Shown: in pieces, positions 1 through 7,292 of the stretch
How positions within the stretch are numbered: the stretch's first letter is position 1
Layout: each line of letters opens with the position of its first letter
From: an uncultured Lachnospiraceae bacterium
GTDB taxonomy: Bacteria > Bacillota > Clostridia > Lachnospirales > Lachnospiraceae
Direction: 5' to 3'
Length of the DNA stretch: 54,196 nucleotides
Assembly: GCA_910578845.1 (NCBI GenBank)
Contig: CAJTSL010000024.1
Location: 1 to 54,196 of the forward strand
Notes under the pieces: model-generated
What the model saw: the letters and a program-made list of their open reading frames with translations, nothing else
Database searches by the model: none
Told to the model about the DNA's origin: nothing
Position numbers and translations under genes: made by a program

Positions 1-30
1 CATGTCATCGCAGTAAACTGCTCTGACATG
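1..30. other. Inverted repeat at window edge
   Basis: Outer arms catgtca (1-7) and tgacatg (24-30) pair perfectly. They enclose gcagt/actgc (10-14/17-21), separated by a 2x2 internal loop. It may be the tail of an RNA element or a terminator of the unseen gene to the left; the window edge prevents a decision. Confidence 0.3.
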
Positions 31-46
31 GGAATTAGTGTAAAAG

Positions 47-74
47 AAGGCTGGTCACAACGACCAGCCTTTTA
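47..74. terminator. Bidirectional intrinsic terminator
   Basis: Perfect 10-bp stem aaggctggtc/gaccagcctt (47-56/62-71) with a 5-nt loop. It is followed by TTTTA on the plus strand and by CTTTTA on the minus strand. It lies 26 bp past the stop of the minus-strand lipoprotein gene and would end that transcript, and also any plus-strand transcript entering from the left. Confidence 0.7.
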
Positions 75-99
75 TAGATCCGTATATTGTTTTGGTTCT

Positions 100-618
100 C
101 TATTCTGTCTCTGTGCCTTCCACCTCTTCGTAGTAGGAAGCGTCCTCATTATAGTCCATGAACTCCGAACGTATGTCGGTGATCGCGCCGTTTTCCCAAC
201 TGAAGACCATATAGTGGTAAACGACGGTATGTGCTTCTAAATAGGCATCTGAGCTTAGGAGCGCCAAGAGATCGACGCGCTCAATTTCATTCTCTTCACA
301 AATATCTGCTACGGTAACGGGCGTGTCATCAATGAAGAAAGTAGGCAAGATCGTTCTGATAGAATCCGTAAATGGGATATCTTCTGTAGCAAGAGGTTGG
401 TAAGGCCCTTGCTCAATGCTGGTCTCTATGACATAGTCTCCATATGCATCGAGAAAAGCTTCCGGCGTATCTCCGATGCCGATGCCTTTGCTAGTCTTAT
501 TGGTTTCCATATTCAGTTCATAATCATATGCCTGTAAAAGCAATGTTTCTTTGCCACAAGCCGTTAACATGGCCGTAAGGAGCAGAGCCATAATTGGTAT
601 TTTCACTTGTTTTTTCAT
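100..618 (-). CDS. Small secreted lipoprotein, function unknown
   Basis: A 172-residue protein with a type II signal peptide: KK, a hydrophobic stretch, then LTACG with the lipobox cysteine near residue 20. The start was placed at the ATG ending at 618 because GGAAGG lies about 8 nt upstream. The longer frame would run into the tRNA-Ala gene. The mature part is acidic (several EE/DE runs at the C terminus) and no family is recognised. A segment GIGIGDTPEAFLDAYG looks like the small repeat seen in secreted Firmicute lipoproteins, but this is only an impression. It lies downstream of two tRNA genes on the same strand and may be read from their promoter. Probably a cell-surface protein. Confidence 0.75.
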   Translation of the reverse strand: MKKQVKIPIMALLLTAMLTACGKETLLLQAYDYELNMETNKTSKGIGIGDTPEAFLDAYGDYVIETSIEQGPYQPLATEDIPFTDSIRTILPTFFIDDTPVTVADICEENEIERVDLLALLSSDAYLEAHTVVYHYMVFSWENGAITDIRSEFMDYNEDASYYEEVEGTETE

Positions 619-648
619 AAGAGATTTCCTTCCGGGAATATAAGAGAA

Positions 649-721
649 TGGAGCATACGGGATTCGAACCCGTGACCTTAACAATGCGAATGTTACGCGC
701 TCCCAACTGCGCTAATGCCCC
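649..721 (-). tRNA. tRNA-Ala(CGC)
   Basis: A 73-nt cloverleaf can be drawn: acceptor GGGGCAT/ATGCTCC, D stem GCGC/GCGC, anticodon stem TAACA/TGTTA, and T arm ACGGG-TTCGAAT-CCCGT. The anticodon loop TTCGCAT gives CGC (bases 688-686), reading GCG. The acceptor carries the G3:U70 pair that is the alanine identity element. CCA is not encoded. Confidence 0.95.
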
Positions 722-759
722 ATTTGATGGAAGGCTTTGAAATGATGATAAAGCCAAAA

Positions 760-830
760 CAGGGGCAGTAGGAATCGAACCCACATCGATGGTTTTGGAG
801 ACCACTGTTCTACCTTTGAACTATGCCCCT
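760..830 (-). tRNA. tRNA-Trp(CCA)
   Basis: A 71-nt cloverleaf with acceptor AGGGGCA/TGCCCCT, D stem GTTC/GAAC, and anticodon stem GTGGT/ACCAT around loop CTCCAAA (anticodon CCA). The T loop is TTCGATT and the discriminator is G. CCA is not encoded. It lies 38 bp upstream of tRNA-Ala on the same strand, so the two are probably cotranscribed. Confidence 0.95.
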
Positions 831-876
831 ATTTATTAGGTGTGGAAAAAGGAGATCCTTTTAACCACCGAAATGT

Positions 877-906
877 ATTATAGCATAGATAAAGAGGGGT
901 ATGCAA
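877..906 (-). promoter_or_regulatory. Promoter of the tRNA-Trp/tRNA-Ala unit
   Basis: On the minus strand TTGCAT (906-901), an 18-nt spacer and TATAAT (882-877) form a good sigma-A type promoter, about 45 bp upstream of tRNA-Trp. Confidence 0.6.
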
Positions 907-1047
907 GCCTTTTTTTGCAAGAGCTAAAACTTGCTTTTTTGCATAAATAATGTAGACATGAGATTAAAAATTTGTTAAAATTATACAACAGTACATAATA
1001 ACATCGCTAGCAGTTGGAACAGAATGCAAAGTCATGGAGGTAAAGAT

Positions 1048-2751
1048 ATGAACACATCGAATAATGCGGATAGCGCTACACTTGGGAAAAACAGTCAGGA
1101 GCTTCATTTGCGGATGATTGTGAAAAGATCAATCATAGCATTGGCTTTGGGTGGCGCGCTGCTAATCGCATCCATTATCATAAATTTCTACGCTATATTA
1201 GTAGAAGAAGACCGATTGGAAACGGCTCAGTTCCTGAATCAGTATCGCTTAGGCTCAAAAGCGCTTACTTATGCTGTGCAGGCATATGCGGTTACAGGAA
1301 GTGAAGAGTATTATAACAACTATATGAAGGAACTCAATGAGGATAAAAACAGGGATATTGCATGGGCAGGGCTGAAGAAGAATGACATAACCCAGAAGGA
1401 ATGGGATGAAATGGAACAGATAGCCGAATTGTCCGACGCGCTTGTCCCTTTAGAGGAAGACGCCATGAAAGCAGTGGCAGCCGGGGATCAGGAACAGGCG
1501 GTTTCTTATGTGTTTGGAGAACGATACGAAAAAGACATAGCGACGATCAATAGCCAGACGGATGAAGCCATCAAACGGATCCAGGATAGGCTTGATAAAA
1601 AGAAGAATGTGCTGGTAGTCATTCAGGTAGCGGTAGAGTTGTTATTTTTACTTTCCTTCTTATATGTTATGCGCCAGATTATCGTATCCATAAAGTTTTC
1701 GAGGGAGGAGCTTCTGGTGCCGATCAAAAAAGTCTCCGCACAGATGGTTGCTATATCGGAAGGAGATCTGCATGAAGAGTTCGATATGGAAGAGGACGAC
1801 AGCGAGGTTGGCATCATGGTCGCGGCAATCCACTTCATGAAAGAGAATCTGGTTAAGATCATCGGTGAGATTACGGAAGTATTAGAGCAGATGGGGAATG
1901 GGAACTATGAAGTTGACTTAAAGCAGAACTACGTGGGCGATTTCTCCGTCATCAAAGATTCTTTCTATAAAATCAGTCAGGAGATCAGGCATACACTGCG
2001 TAATCTGCGTGAAATGTCAGAACAGATCAAGAGCGGTTCCTTGCAGTTAGCAGAGGCGGCTACGAATCTTGCCGATTCCAGTACGGTACAGGCTACCACG
2101 ATTTCTGACCTTACAACGCTGTCAGAAAGCCTGTATTCGGATATGGATAAGAATTCCGGTGATGCCATAGAGTGCGTAGAAATTGCATCCCAGGCGGGAC
2201 GGACACTCTCTGTGGGCAATGAGAAAATGCAGGAGCTCAAAGAGGCGATCAATGAGATTAAGAAATGTTCAGAGGAAATCAGTGCTATTATAGGCGCGAT
2301 TGAAGATATTGCCACCCAGACGAATCTATTGTCATTGAATGCTGCAATTGAAGCGGCGCGTGCCGGAGAGGCAGGTAAAGGGTTCGCGGTAGTAGCAGAG
2401 CAAGTTAAGAATCTGGCAGAAGAGTCGGCCAAATCGGCTAAGGATACGACACGCTTGATTGAGACTACGGTAGCGGCGGTAGAAAAAGGAAACCTGATCG
2501 CGGATGAAACCGCTGAGAATATGAATGAGGTAATGGAAGGGGCGCAGCTTGCCACGGAGAAGATGAAACAGATTTCCGACCTGCTCAACCAGAATGTACA
2601 ATATATGAAGAAGATTGACAGTGATTTGGAACATATCTCAGGAGCAGTGGATGACAATGCAGCAACTTCAGAGGAAACGGCAGCGATCAGCCAAGAGCAG
2701 AATGAGCAAGTAGAACATATGGTAACCTTGATGGATCGGTTTGTTATCTAA
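1048..2751 (+). CDS. Methyl-accepting chemotaxis protein
   Basis: Transmembrane chemoreceptor of 567 residues. TM1 spans about residues 28-50. A helical extracytoplasmic sensor (about 51-186) follows, resembling a four-helix-bundle module with no recognisable ligand motif. TM2 is about 187-208, followed by a HAMP region (about 220-275) and a long coiled-coil signalling domain. The hairpin tip that contacts CheA/CheW begins at residue 418 with IEDIATQTNLLSLNAAIEA and continues through GKGFAVVAEQVKNLA. The start was chosen at 1048 because GGAGG sits at 1036-1040; an upstream in-frame ATG at 1024 has no ribosome binding site. A weak promoter, TAGACA-N17-TAAAAT, is visible at 953-981. The gene stands alone, with no che genes nearby. 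It converges on the GH42 gene, so a sugar ligand is conceivable but unproven. Confidence 0.95.
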   Translation: MNTSNNADSATLGKNSQELHLRMIVKRSIIALALGGALLIASIIINFYAILVEEDRLETAQFLNQYRLGSKALTYAVQAYAVTGSEEYYNNYMKELNEDKNRDIAWAGLKKNDITQKEWDEMEQIAELSDALVPLEEDAMKAVAAGDQEQAVSYVFGERYEKDIATINSQTDEAIKRIQDRLDKKKNVLVVIQVAVELLFLLSFLYVMRQIIVSIKFSREELLVPIKKVSAQMVAISEGDLHEEFDMEEDDSEVGIMVAAIHFMKENLVKIIGEITEVLEQMGNGNYEVDLKQNYVGDFSVIKDSFYKISQEIRHTLRNLREMSEQIKSGSLQLAEAATNLADSSTVQATTISDLTTLSESLYSDMDKNSGDAIECVEIASQAGRTLSVGNEKMQELKEAINEIKKCSEEISAIIGAIEDIATQTNLLSLNAAIEAARAGEAGKGFAVVAEQVKNLAEESAKSAKDTTRLIETTVAAVEKGNLIADETAENMNEVMEGAQLATEKMKQISDLLNQNVQYMKKIDSDLEHISGAVDDNAATSEETAAISQEQNEQVEHMVTLMDRFVI

Positions 2752-2782
2752 CATAATGGCTTTTAGAAGAGAAAGAGCAGTT

Positions 2783-2811
2783 TAGTGGAAGGGGTTATGC
2801 CCCTTCCACTA
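2783..2811. terminator. Hairpin between convergent genes
   Basis: Perfect 12-bp stem (2783-2794 with 2800-2811) and loop ttatg. The stop codon of the GH42 gene (2795-2797) lies inside the loop, so the hairpin overlaps the last GH42 codons. Neither side has a real U-tract, so it may act as a 3'-end stabiliser or as a weak two-way terminator for MCP and GH42. Confidence 0.55.
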
Positions 2812-4804
2812 TTGCAATTCCCCATTTCTCTAATGTGATCACATCTCCTTCGGCAACCTGCGCTTCTTGCAGGAGCAGATATCCGTTCTTGTGACAGGTA
2901 ATCGTCTGCACATCATCGGAATAGTTCAAATAATAAGTCACTTCTTTTCCCAGATCATTGATTCCTTGCTTTATAATGAGTGGGTATTGCTCTATGGGGA
3001 GCGGTATGCCTGCTTCCTGACAGAGAAAGCATAACAGTTCTTTTAAGAGCGGGGCATCAAAGTAGCAGCCGAGATAGGTCGCGCTTCCTTTCTGGTAGTG
3101 GTTATGCGTAATCGCTGCATAGGCGCCCCAATGCGGGTGGCAGTAAGAAGCAAGTACCTGCGCGGTTGTAGGCTGTAGCAGTTCCATCCAATAATGGACA
3201 TCTCCAGAGACGGTTTTCTTTGATGAGGGGAAAACAACGTCTTTTAATGATACATTGACTGCATTGGTAAATTGGTCGTAGGTCATGCCGAATACTTCTG
3301 TCATACCGTGCGGCTGGTCATCTGCATAGATTTTCAGCATAGGATCGGAAACGGCTGTTTTGAAAGTAGCCAGCAGATGCCCTCCCTGTCCCACATAAGC
3401 GCGCAGGGCATTGATAAGCGTATCAGAAGCGCTATAGAGGGCGGGTGCAACCAGGAGCCGATATTGGTCAAATAGGTCAATATCACCGTCATTTAGGATG
3501 TCGCATTCTATGTTCAACTGATAGAATGCGTCATAGATCCACCTGACAATGTCGTTATAGGCGAGTTTCTCATGGATCGGGAACCATTGCAATCCAGTGA
3601 GGGATTCATTGGAAAGCAAGAGTGCTACGGACGGCTTTTTCTTAAGATTCTTTAAATGGGCACCATATTTTGCAAATTCTGCGCCGATCTGACATACTTC
3701 ACGGTACGTCTCGTTTTCTCTTAAATTATGGCTCAGGATGCCTTTCCAATAGGATTCGATGGCATTGTGGATGGAATGCCAGTGCCAGTACATAACGGAA
3801 TTAGAACCAGAGGCGAGGTGGCTAAATGCTTGTAAGCGCAGTTGGGAAGGATAGGGGAGCCAGCCAAGATTGCCTTGCGCTTCCGTTTCCAGGATCAGAT
3901 AGTTGTCCTTTTTAATAGAGCGGGCAACTGCGCCGCCAAAAGAGATCTCTGTGCCGGTCAGATCCTGGGCGGAAGGATGGTAAATATCGAATCCTGCAAC
4001 CGTCAGCTCATGTGCCGCTTCCCATTGGTCAACTTCCGGCTGTAGACCGAAAGAATAATTACGCCAGTCATAATCGAAGTTCTGGGTGATAAATTGTCCC
4101 GGACGGGCGTATTCCTTGACAATAGCGCATTGCCAGGAGAGAAAGTCTGTTACCAGCTTCCTTTGGAATTTCTGGTATTGTGCGCCCAGGCTGGCATTAA
4201 TTGTGCCACGAATATCGGGGAAATCTTCCCATGCGTTGATGCGGTTGCTCCAATAGTCCAGCCCACATGCGTGATTGAGCGCTTCCAAGTCATGATGGAA
4301 GATTTCTTTCATATATTCTACAAATTGTGCCTGTGCATAATCACTACAGGTGTCATACGATTTTGTTTCATTATCTAATTGGAAGCCGATGATATGTGAA
4401 TAGGGCATAACTTCTTCCATCATCTTGCGGATGATGATCTCGGCATGATGCAAATACATAGGATGGGTGATATCCATATTCTGCCGGTGACCGTAACGCT
4501 CCTGTCCATGATGCGTCTGTGTAATGATATCGGGATATTTAGCCGCTAGCCATGTGGGGACCGCATAAGTAGGGGTGCCAACGATGACCTGGATATTGTG
4601 CCTTTGTGAAGCCGTTAGCATTCGGTGCAGATGTGTGAAGTCGAATACGCCTTCCTGCGGCTCATAGGTGCTCCAGGTAGATTCCGCAATACGGATGACG
4701 TTGATCTTTGCTTTTTCCATCAGCTCCATATCCGTTTCGATTCTATCATATGGAAGATATTCGTCATAATATGCCGCGCCAAATAATAGTTTGTCTGTTT
4801 TCAT
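2795..4804 (-). CDS. GH42 beta-galactosidase
   Basis: A 669-residue cytoplasmic beta-galactosidase that hydrolyses terminal beta-galactosides. No signal peptide is present. The TIM-barrel N-terminal half carries the acid/base E146 in GFQLDNETKS, and the nucleophile is in LILETEAQ (E306 by motif position, E308 as alternative). The WHWHS strand follows. Residues from about 390 on match the trimerisation and C-terminal beta domains. Length fits the family (650-700). The start at 4804 is supported by GAAGGAGG; an extended frame to 4888 would translate a repeat array. Its promoter carries the same 18-bp site as the galactan operon at 7.1 kb, so it probably removes galactose from oligosaccharides made by the GH53 enzyme. 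Lacto-N-biose-type beta-galactosides are a less likely substrate. Confidence 0.93.
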   Translation of the reverse strand: MKTDKLLFGAAYYDEYLPYDRIETDMELMEKAKINVIRIAESTWSTYEPQEGVFDFTHLHRMLTASQRHNIQVIVGTPTYAVPTWLAAKYPDIITQTHHGQERYGHRQNMDITHPMYLHHAEIIIRKMMEEVMPYSHIIGFQLDNETKSYDTCSDYAQAQFVEYMKEIFHHDLEALNHACGLDYWSNRINAWEDFPDIRGTINASLGAQYQKFQRKLVTDFLSWQCAIVKEYARPGQFITQNFDYDWRNYSFGLQPEVDQWEAAHELTVAGFDIYHPSAQDLTGTEISFGGAVARSIKKDNYLILETEAQGNLGWLPYPSQLRLQAFSHLASGSNSVMYWHWHSIHNAIESYWKGILSHNLRENETYREVCQIGAEFAKYGAHLKNLKKKPSVALLLSNESLTGLQWFPIHEKLAYNDIVRWIYDAFYQLNIECDILNDGDIDLFDQYRLLVAPALYSASDTLINALRAYVGQGGHLLATFKTAVSDPMLKIYADDQPHGMTEVFGMTYDQFTNAVNVSLKDVVFPSSKKTVSGDVHYWMELLQPTTAQVLASYCHPHWGAYAAITHNHYQKGSATYLGCYFDAPLLKELLCFLCQEAGIPLPIEQYPLIIKQGINDLGKEVTYYLNYSDDVQTITCHKNGYLLLQEAQVAEGDVITLEKWGIAIVEGA

Positions 4805-4840
4805 AACGTTTCTAGTGCCTCCTTCTCGAATCCTTTTATA

Positions 4841-4983
4841 GTATTTGTAAGGTATCTGTAAAGCATTTATAAAGTGTTTATAAAGCACTCATAAAATATC
4901 TATAAAGCATTTATAAGGTATTTATAAAACATCCAAAAAGCATCCATAAAGTATCTACAAAATAACTACTAAGTAACCATACT
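4841..4983 (-). repeat. 11-bp degenerate tandem array in GH42 leader
   Basis: Thirteen adjacent 11-bp units with consensus GYATYTATAAA, for example gcatttataaa at 4863 and gtatttataaa at 4918. The register holds throughout, with degeneration at the promoter-proximal end (4962-4983). Given the promoter at 5108-5136, the array lies inside the roughly 300-nt untranslated leader of the GH42 mRNA, ending about 36 bp before the start codon. Eleven bp is close to one helical turn. Confidence 0.85.
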
Positions 4984-5077
4984 AATTACTCAATTATTCA
5001 AAGTGTATAATAATTTCATCGGCAAATTAGTGATTTCCGCTCTTGTTGTATAGCTTGTCTTTTGATAGTCTATTAAG

Positions 5078-5098
5078 GAACAACCGTTTGCGCAACGG
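5078..5098. promoter_or_regulatory. Candidate LacI-family operator (GH42)
   Basis: GAACAACCGTTTGCGCAA (5078-5095) matches the site at 7106-7123 at 17 of 18 bases. The core ccgtttgcgcaacgg is a near palindrome. It starts just downstream of the predicted GH42 transcription start (about 5101, minus strand), a classic position for a repressor. The probable binder is the LacI protein encoded at 6048-7040. Confidence 0.7.
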
Positions 5099-5107
5099 CT
5101 TATTCCC

Positions 5108-5136
5108 ACTGTATCATGAAATAGAAGGAAAGTAAA
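5108..5136 (-). promoter_or_regulatory. GH42 promoter
   Basis: Minus strand TTTACT (5136-5131), 17-nt spacer, TACAGT (5113-5108). The transcription start would be near 5101, followed directly by the operator and then the repeat-bearing leader. Confidence 0.55.
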
Positions 5137-5145
5137 GCAGTGGAT

Positions 5146-5188
5146 AGCGGGAGGATGAGCGGCATTTGCGCCGCATCCTTCTCCCGCT
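5146..5188 (-). terminator. Large hairpin after the DUF305 gene
   Basis: Arms agcggga (5146-5152) and tcccgct (5182-5188) enclose ggatg/catcc and cggc/gccg. The hairpin lies 29 bp past the DUF305 stop and directly upstream of the GH42 promoter. There is no strong U-tract, so termination efficiency is uncertain. Confidence 0.5.
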
Positions 5189-5216
5189 GTCTAGAGCATC
5201 TTTTGCGCATCTGGCA

Positions 5217-5798
5217 TTAGCAGCAAAGGCACTCCATTAATTCCTGCATCTGGCATATTTCCTGTTTTTGTGAAGCGATGATTGACTGTAGGATTGGCTT
5301 TAATTCTTCACAGATACAGTATTGCAATGCTATTTCAGAGAGGGCAACGGCGCCTTCGTGGTGCGGGATCATTTCCCGCAAGAAATTGCAGTCATTAGGA
5401 TTTACGACCTCGACAGTGCGCATACAATCGAACATTTTCTGCATGTGTTTCTCCATATGTTCCTGATAAGCGCATAAGTCTTCGGTAGAGTTACATTGTC
5501 TGCTACAGCAGCACAGGATCCGCTCCATTTTTTCGATGCCTTTTGTCTGTTCTGAGATGATGTTGCAGGCAATTTGCTCTATGTCAGGATTGCTTGTGAA
5601 TTTTAAGATATTTTCAGACATTTGGATAGCGGCCTTATGGTGGGGGATCATCTGTACGATGAAATTGTGGGAAATGCTCTTGGTTAAACGGGCATATGTC
5701 ATGTCACAGATCATCTCTGCCAGGATACAGTTGAAAGTCTCTAGGTATTTTCTGGTGTTGCGGGTAAGCGCGGGTTGTTTTTTGTGTGATTTGCTCAT
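5217..5798 (-). CDS. DUF305 protein with two MIPHH motifs
   Basis: A 193-residue, all-helical protein of the DUF305 (ferritin-like fold) family. It carries the diagnostic MIPHH motif twice, at residues 50-54 and 143-147, suggesting an internal duplication and a metal-binding four-helix bundle. It has no export signal, unlike many family members, and is unusually rich in cysteine (CCC at 96-98, C102, C109, LCC at the end). The start is backed by AAGGAAA about 15 nt upstream. The family's function is not established; metal or metal-stress roles have been proposed. It is divergent from the LacI gene and shares its promoter region, but a functional link to galactan use is not evident. Confidence 0.85.
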   Translation of the reverse strand: MSKSHKKQPALTRNTRKYLETFNCILAEMICDMTYARLTKSISHNFIVQMIPHHKAAIQMSENILKFTSNPDIEQIACNIISEQTKGIEKMERILCCCSRQCNSTEDLCAYQEHMEKHMQKMFDCMRTVEVVNPNDCNFLREMIPHHEGAVALSEIALQYCICEELKPILQSIIASQKQEICQMQELMECLCC

Positions 5799-5848
5799 AG
5801 TAATATTAATTTCCTTTCAGTATTATTTAGTAAAGTTGTTTTCCTGTT

Positions 5849-5877
5849 TTAGCAATGTATGTTACATTGTGTATTAT
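5849..5877. promoter_or_regulatory. Divergent promoters with a central palindrome
   Basis: For the LacI gene: TTAGCA (5849-5854), 17-nt spacer, TATTAT (5872-5877). On the other strand TTGCTA (5855-5850), N17, TACTAA would serve the DUF305 gene, so the -35 boxes overlap. The spacer of the LacI promoter contains the perfect inverted repeat caatgta-tgt-tacattg (5853-5869), a candidate operator for shared or autogenous control. Confidence 0.45.
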
Positions 5878-5898
5878 ATTATGCAGAAAGGGAACGAT

Positions 5899-6027
5899 AT
5901 GCTAAGCGGTAGAAATGCTAAGCGATAGATATACTAAGCAGTAGATATGGTAAGCGGTAGATATACTAAGCAGTAGAAATGCTAAGCGATAGATGTAGAT
6001 AAGTGATAGATATGGTAAACAATAGAT
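5899..6027 (+). repeat. 16-bp tandem array in LacI leader
   Basis: Eight adjacent units of consensus ATRSTAAGCRRTAGAT (seven of 16 bp, one of 17 bp). Two units, at 5915 and 5979, are identical. The array begins about 15 nt after the predicted transcription start and ends 20 bp before the LacI start codon. It covers the in-frame ATGs at 6003 and 6012, an argument that these are not the true starts. Confidence 0.88.
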
Positions 6028-6047
6028 GGAGAAAGGCAGGGATCGTT

Positions 6048-7040
6048 GTGACAGAAGATAAGAATTTGACAATCGGGGATATTGCGGAGAAACTTGGTGT
6101 TTCGAAGACGACCGTATCGCGCGCTATTTCCGGGAAAGGACGTATTGGGGATAAGACGCGGGAGAAGGTGTTAGAATATATCGAGGCGCATCATTACAGG
6201 CCGAATGTGATCGCGAAAGGACTGGCGCAGTCAAAGACATACAATATCGGTCTGGCAATTCCGGGAGATTATAATATCATAGAGCTTCCCTTTTTCCAAA
6301 GCTGTATGCTTGGCATCAGTAAAGTAGCATCGTCGATGGATTATGATGTCCTGATTTCCATTGTCACTGCGCATGATATTTCCAGATTGCAGCGCGCTGT
6401 CATTAACCGGAAAGTGGACGGGATGATCCTGACACGGACATTGCTGCATGATGCGCCAGCGGATTATCTCAAAGAAGCCGGCATTCCGTTTGTGACGATC
6501 GGAAGCCTGGATGATGATTCTATTGTGCAGATAGATAACGATCATAGAAGCGCCTGTATGGAGATGACAAAGCAGCTATTCGCAAAGGGAATAGAGAAAA
6601 TAGCGCTGATTGGCGGCAGCAGGGAGTATGTCGTGAACGGCAACAGGTTGCAGGGCTTTCTGGATGCGTATGAGAGAAGCGGCAGGACAGCAGATGAAGA
6701 ACATATTTACTTGGATGTAGAAGACGCAGAGGGCGTAGAGAGGATCGTAGGAGAGGCTTTACAAGATGGCATTGAATGCATCGTTGCAATGGACGATTAT
6801 CTCTGCGGAAGGGTGCTTACGGTTTTGCGCCATAGAAAAGTAAATGTGCCTGGGCAGGTGAAGGTAGTCTCTTTCTATGACAGTTCCTTCCTGGAAGATG
6901 ATATTCCTTCGATTCGCTTTGATATCGAAGAGCTAGGCGAGATGACATGTAAAACACTGCTTAGAATGATCGAAGGGGAAGAAGTGCAAACCCGTACGCT
7001 GTTAGGTTATCAGCTTGCTTTGTGCAAAATAGACAATTAG
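6048..7040 (+). CDS. LacI-family regulator of the galactan genes
   Basis: A 330-residue repressor-type protein. The N-terminal helix-turn-helix and hinge read LTIGDIAEKLGVSKTTVSRA and YRPNVIAKGLAQ, followed by a periplasmic-binding-protein-like effector domain (about 65-330) with the usual IALIGG and VVSFYD strands. The GTG at 6048 was chosen: the more upstream ATGs (6003, 6012) lie inside a tandem repeat and have no ribosome binding site, whereas GCAGGG precedes this GTG. It lies directly upstream of the operon at 7293 and is the obvious candidate to bind the GAACAACCG-TTGCGCAA sites at 5078 and 7106. The effector is probably galactose or a galacto-oligosaccharide (inference). Confidence 0.9.
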   Translation: MTEDKNLTIGDIAEKLGVSKTTVSRAISGKGRIGDKTREKVLEYIEAHHYRPNVIAKGLAQSKTYNIGLAIPGDYNIIELPFFQSCMLGISKVASSMDYDVLISIVTAHDISRLQRAVINRKVDGMILTRTLLHDAPADYLKEAGIPFVTIGSLDDDSIVQIDNDHRSACMEMTKQLFAKGIEKIALIGGSREYVVNGNRLQGFLDAYERSGRTADEEHIYLDVEDAEGVERIVGEALQDGIECIVAMDDYLCGRVLTVLRHRKVNVPGQVKVVSFYDSSFLEDDIPSIRFDIEELGEMTCKTLLRMIEGEEVQTRTLLGYQLALCKIDN

Positions 7041-7068
7041 TAGAAAATGAAATAGGCAAATATACACA

Positions 7069-7097
7069 TTGACAACAGGAAGTTGCTCTGTTATCCT
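7069..7097 (+). promoter_or_regulatory. Promoter of the 613-residue protein/GH53 operon
   Basis: TTGACA (7069-7074), 17-nt spacer and TATCCT (7092-7097), placing +1 near 7104. The shared operator follows immediately. The leader to the start codon is about 190 nt and contains the 19-bp repeats. Confidence 0.7.
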
Positions 7098-7105
7098 AAG
7101 CACAT

Positions 7106-7123
7106 GAACAACCGATTGCGCAA
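7106..7123. promoter_or_regulatory. Candidate LacI-family operator (galactan operon)
   Basis: GAACAACCGATTGCGCAA differs from the site in front of GH42 (5078-5095) at one base only. It occupies about +3 to +20, the same place relative to the transcription start as at GH42. Confidence 0.72.
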
Positions 7124-7171
7124 TAGTAAATACAAGGATTCTCAATGGAGTGAAAACGTAGGGAATTCACA

Positions 7172-7266
7172 CCAATGGCAAAAGCAGAAACCAATAGCAA
7201 AAACAGAAACCAATAACAATAGCAGAAACCAATAACAAAAGCAGAAACCAATAACAAACAATAGAA
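7172..7266 (+). repeat. 19-bp tandem array in operon leader
   Basis: Five head-to-tail units of consensus CCAATARCAAAAGCAGAAA starting at 7172, 7191, 7210, 7229 and 7248. The last unit is interrupted. The array ends 26 bp before the start codon of the 613-residue protein and is almost free of thymine, so the RNA is probably unstructured. Confidence 0.88.
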
Positions 7267-7292
7267 AACAAAACAAGGAAAGGAAGGGCAAC

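Noticed and set aside
524..805. 93-codon minus-strand frame
   Set aside because: It runs through both tRNA genes and the lipoprotein signal region in another frame; a shadow of tRNA sequence.
916..940. Hairpin gcaag/cttgc followed by six T
   Set aside because: Only a 5-bp stem and no plus-strand gene upstream to terminate; too weak to call.
4804..4888. N-terminal extension of GH42
   Set aside because: It would translate the 11-bp repeats; the strong ribosome binding site is in front of the ATG ending at 4804.
4841..7266. CRISPR-like reading of the repeat arrays
   Set aside because: Units are adjacent without spacers and too short (11-19 bp); no cas genes are present.
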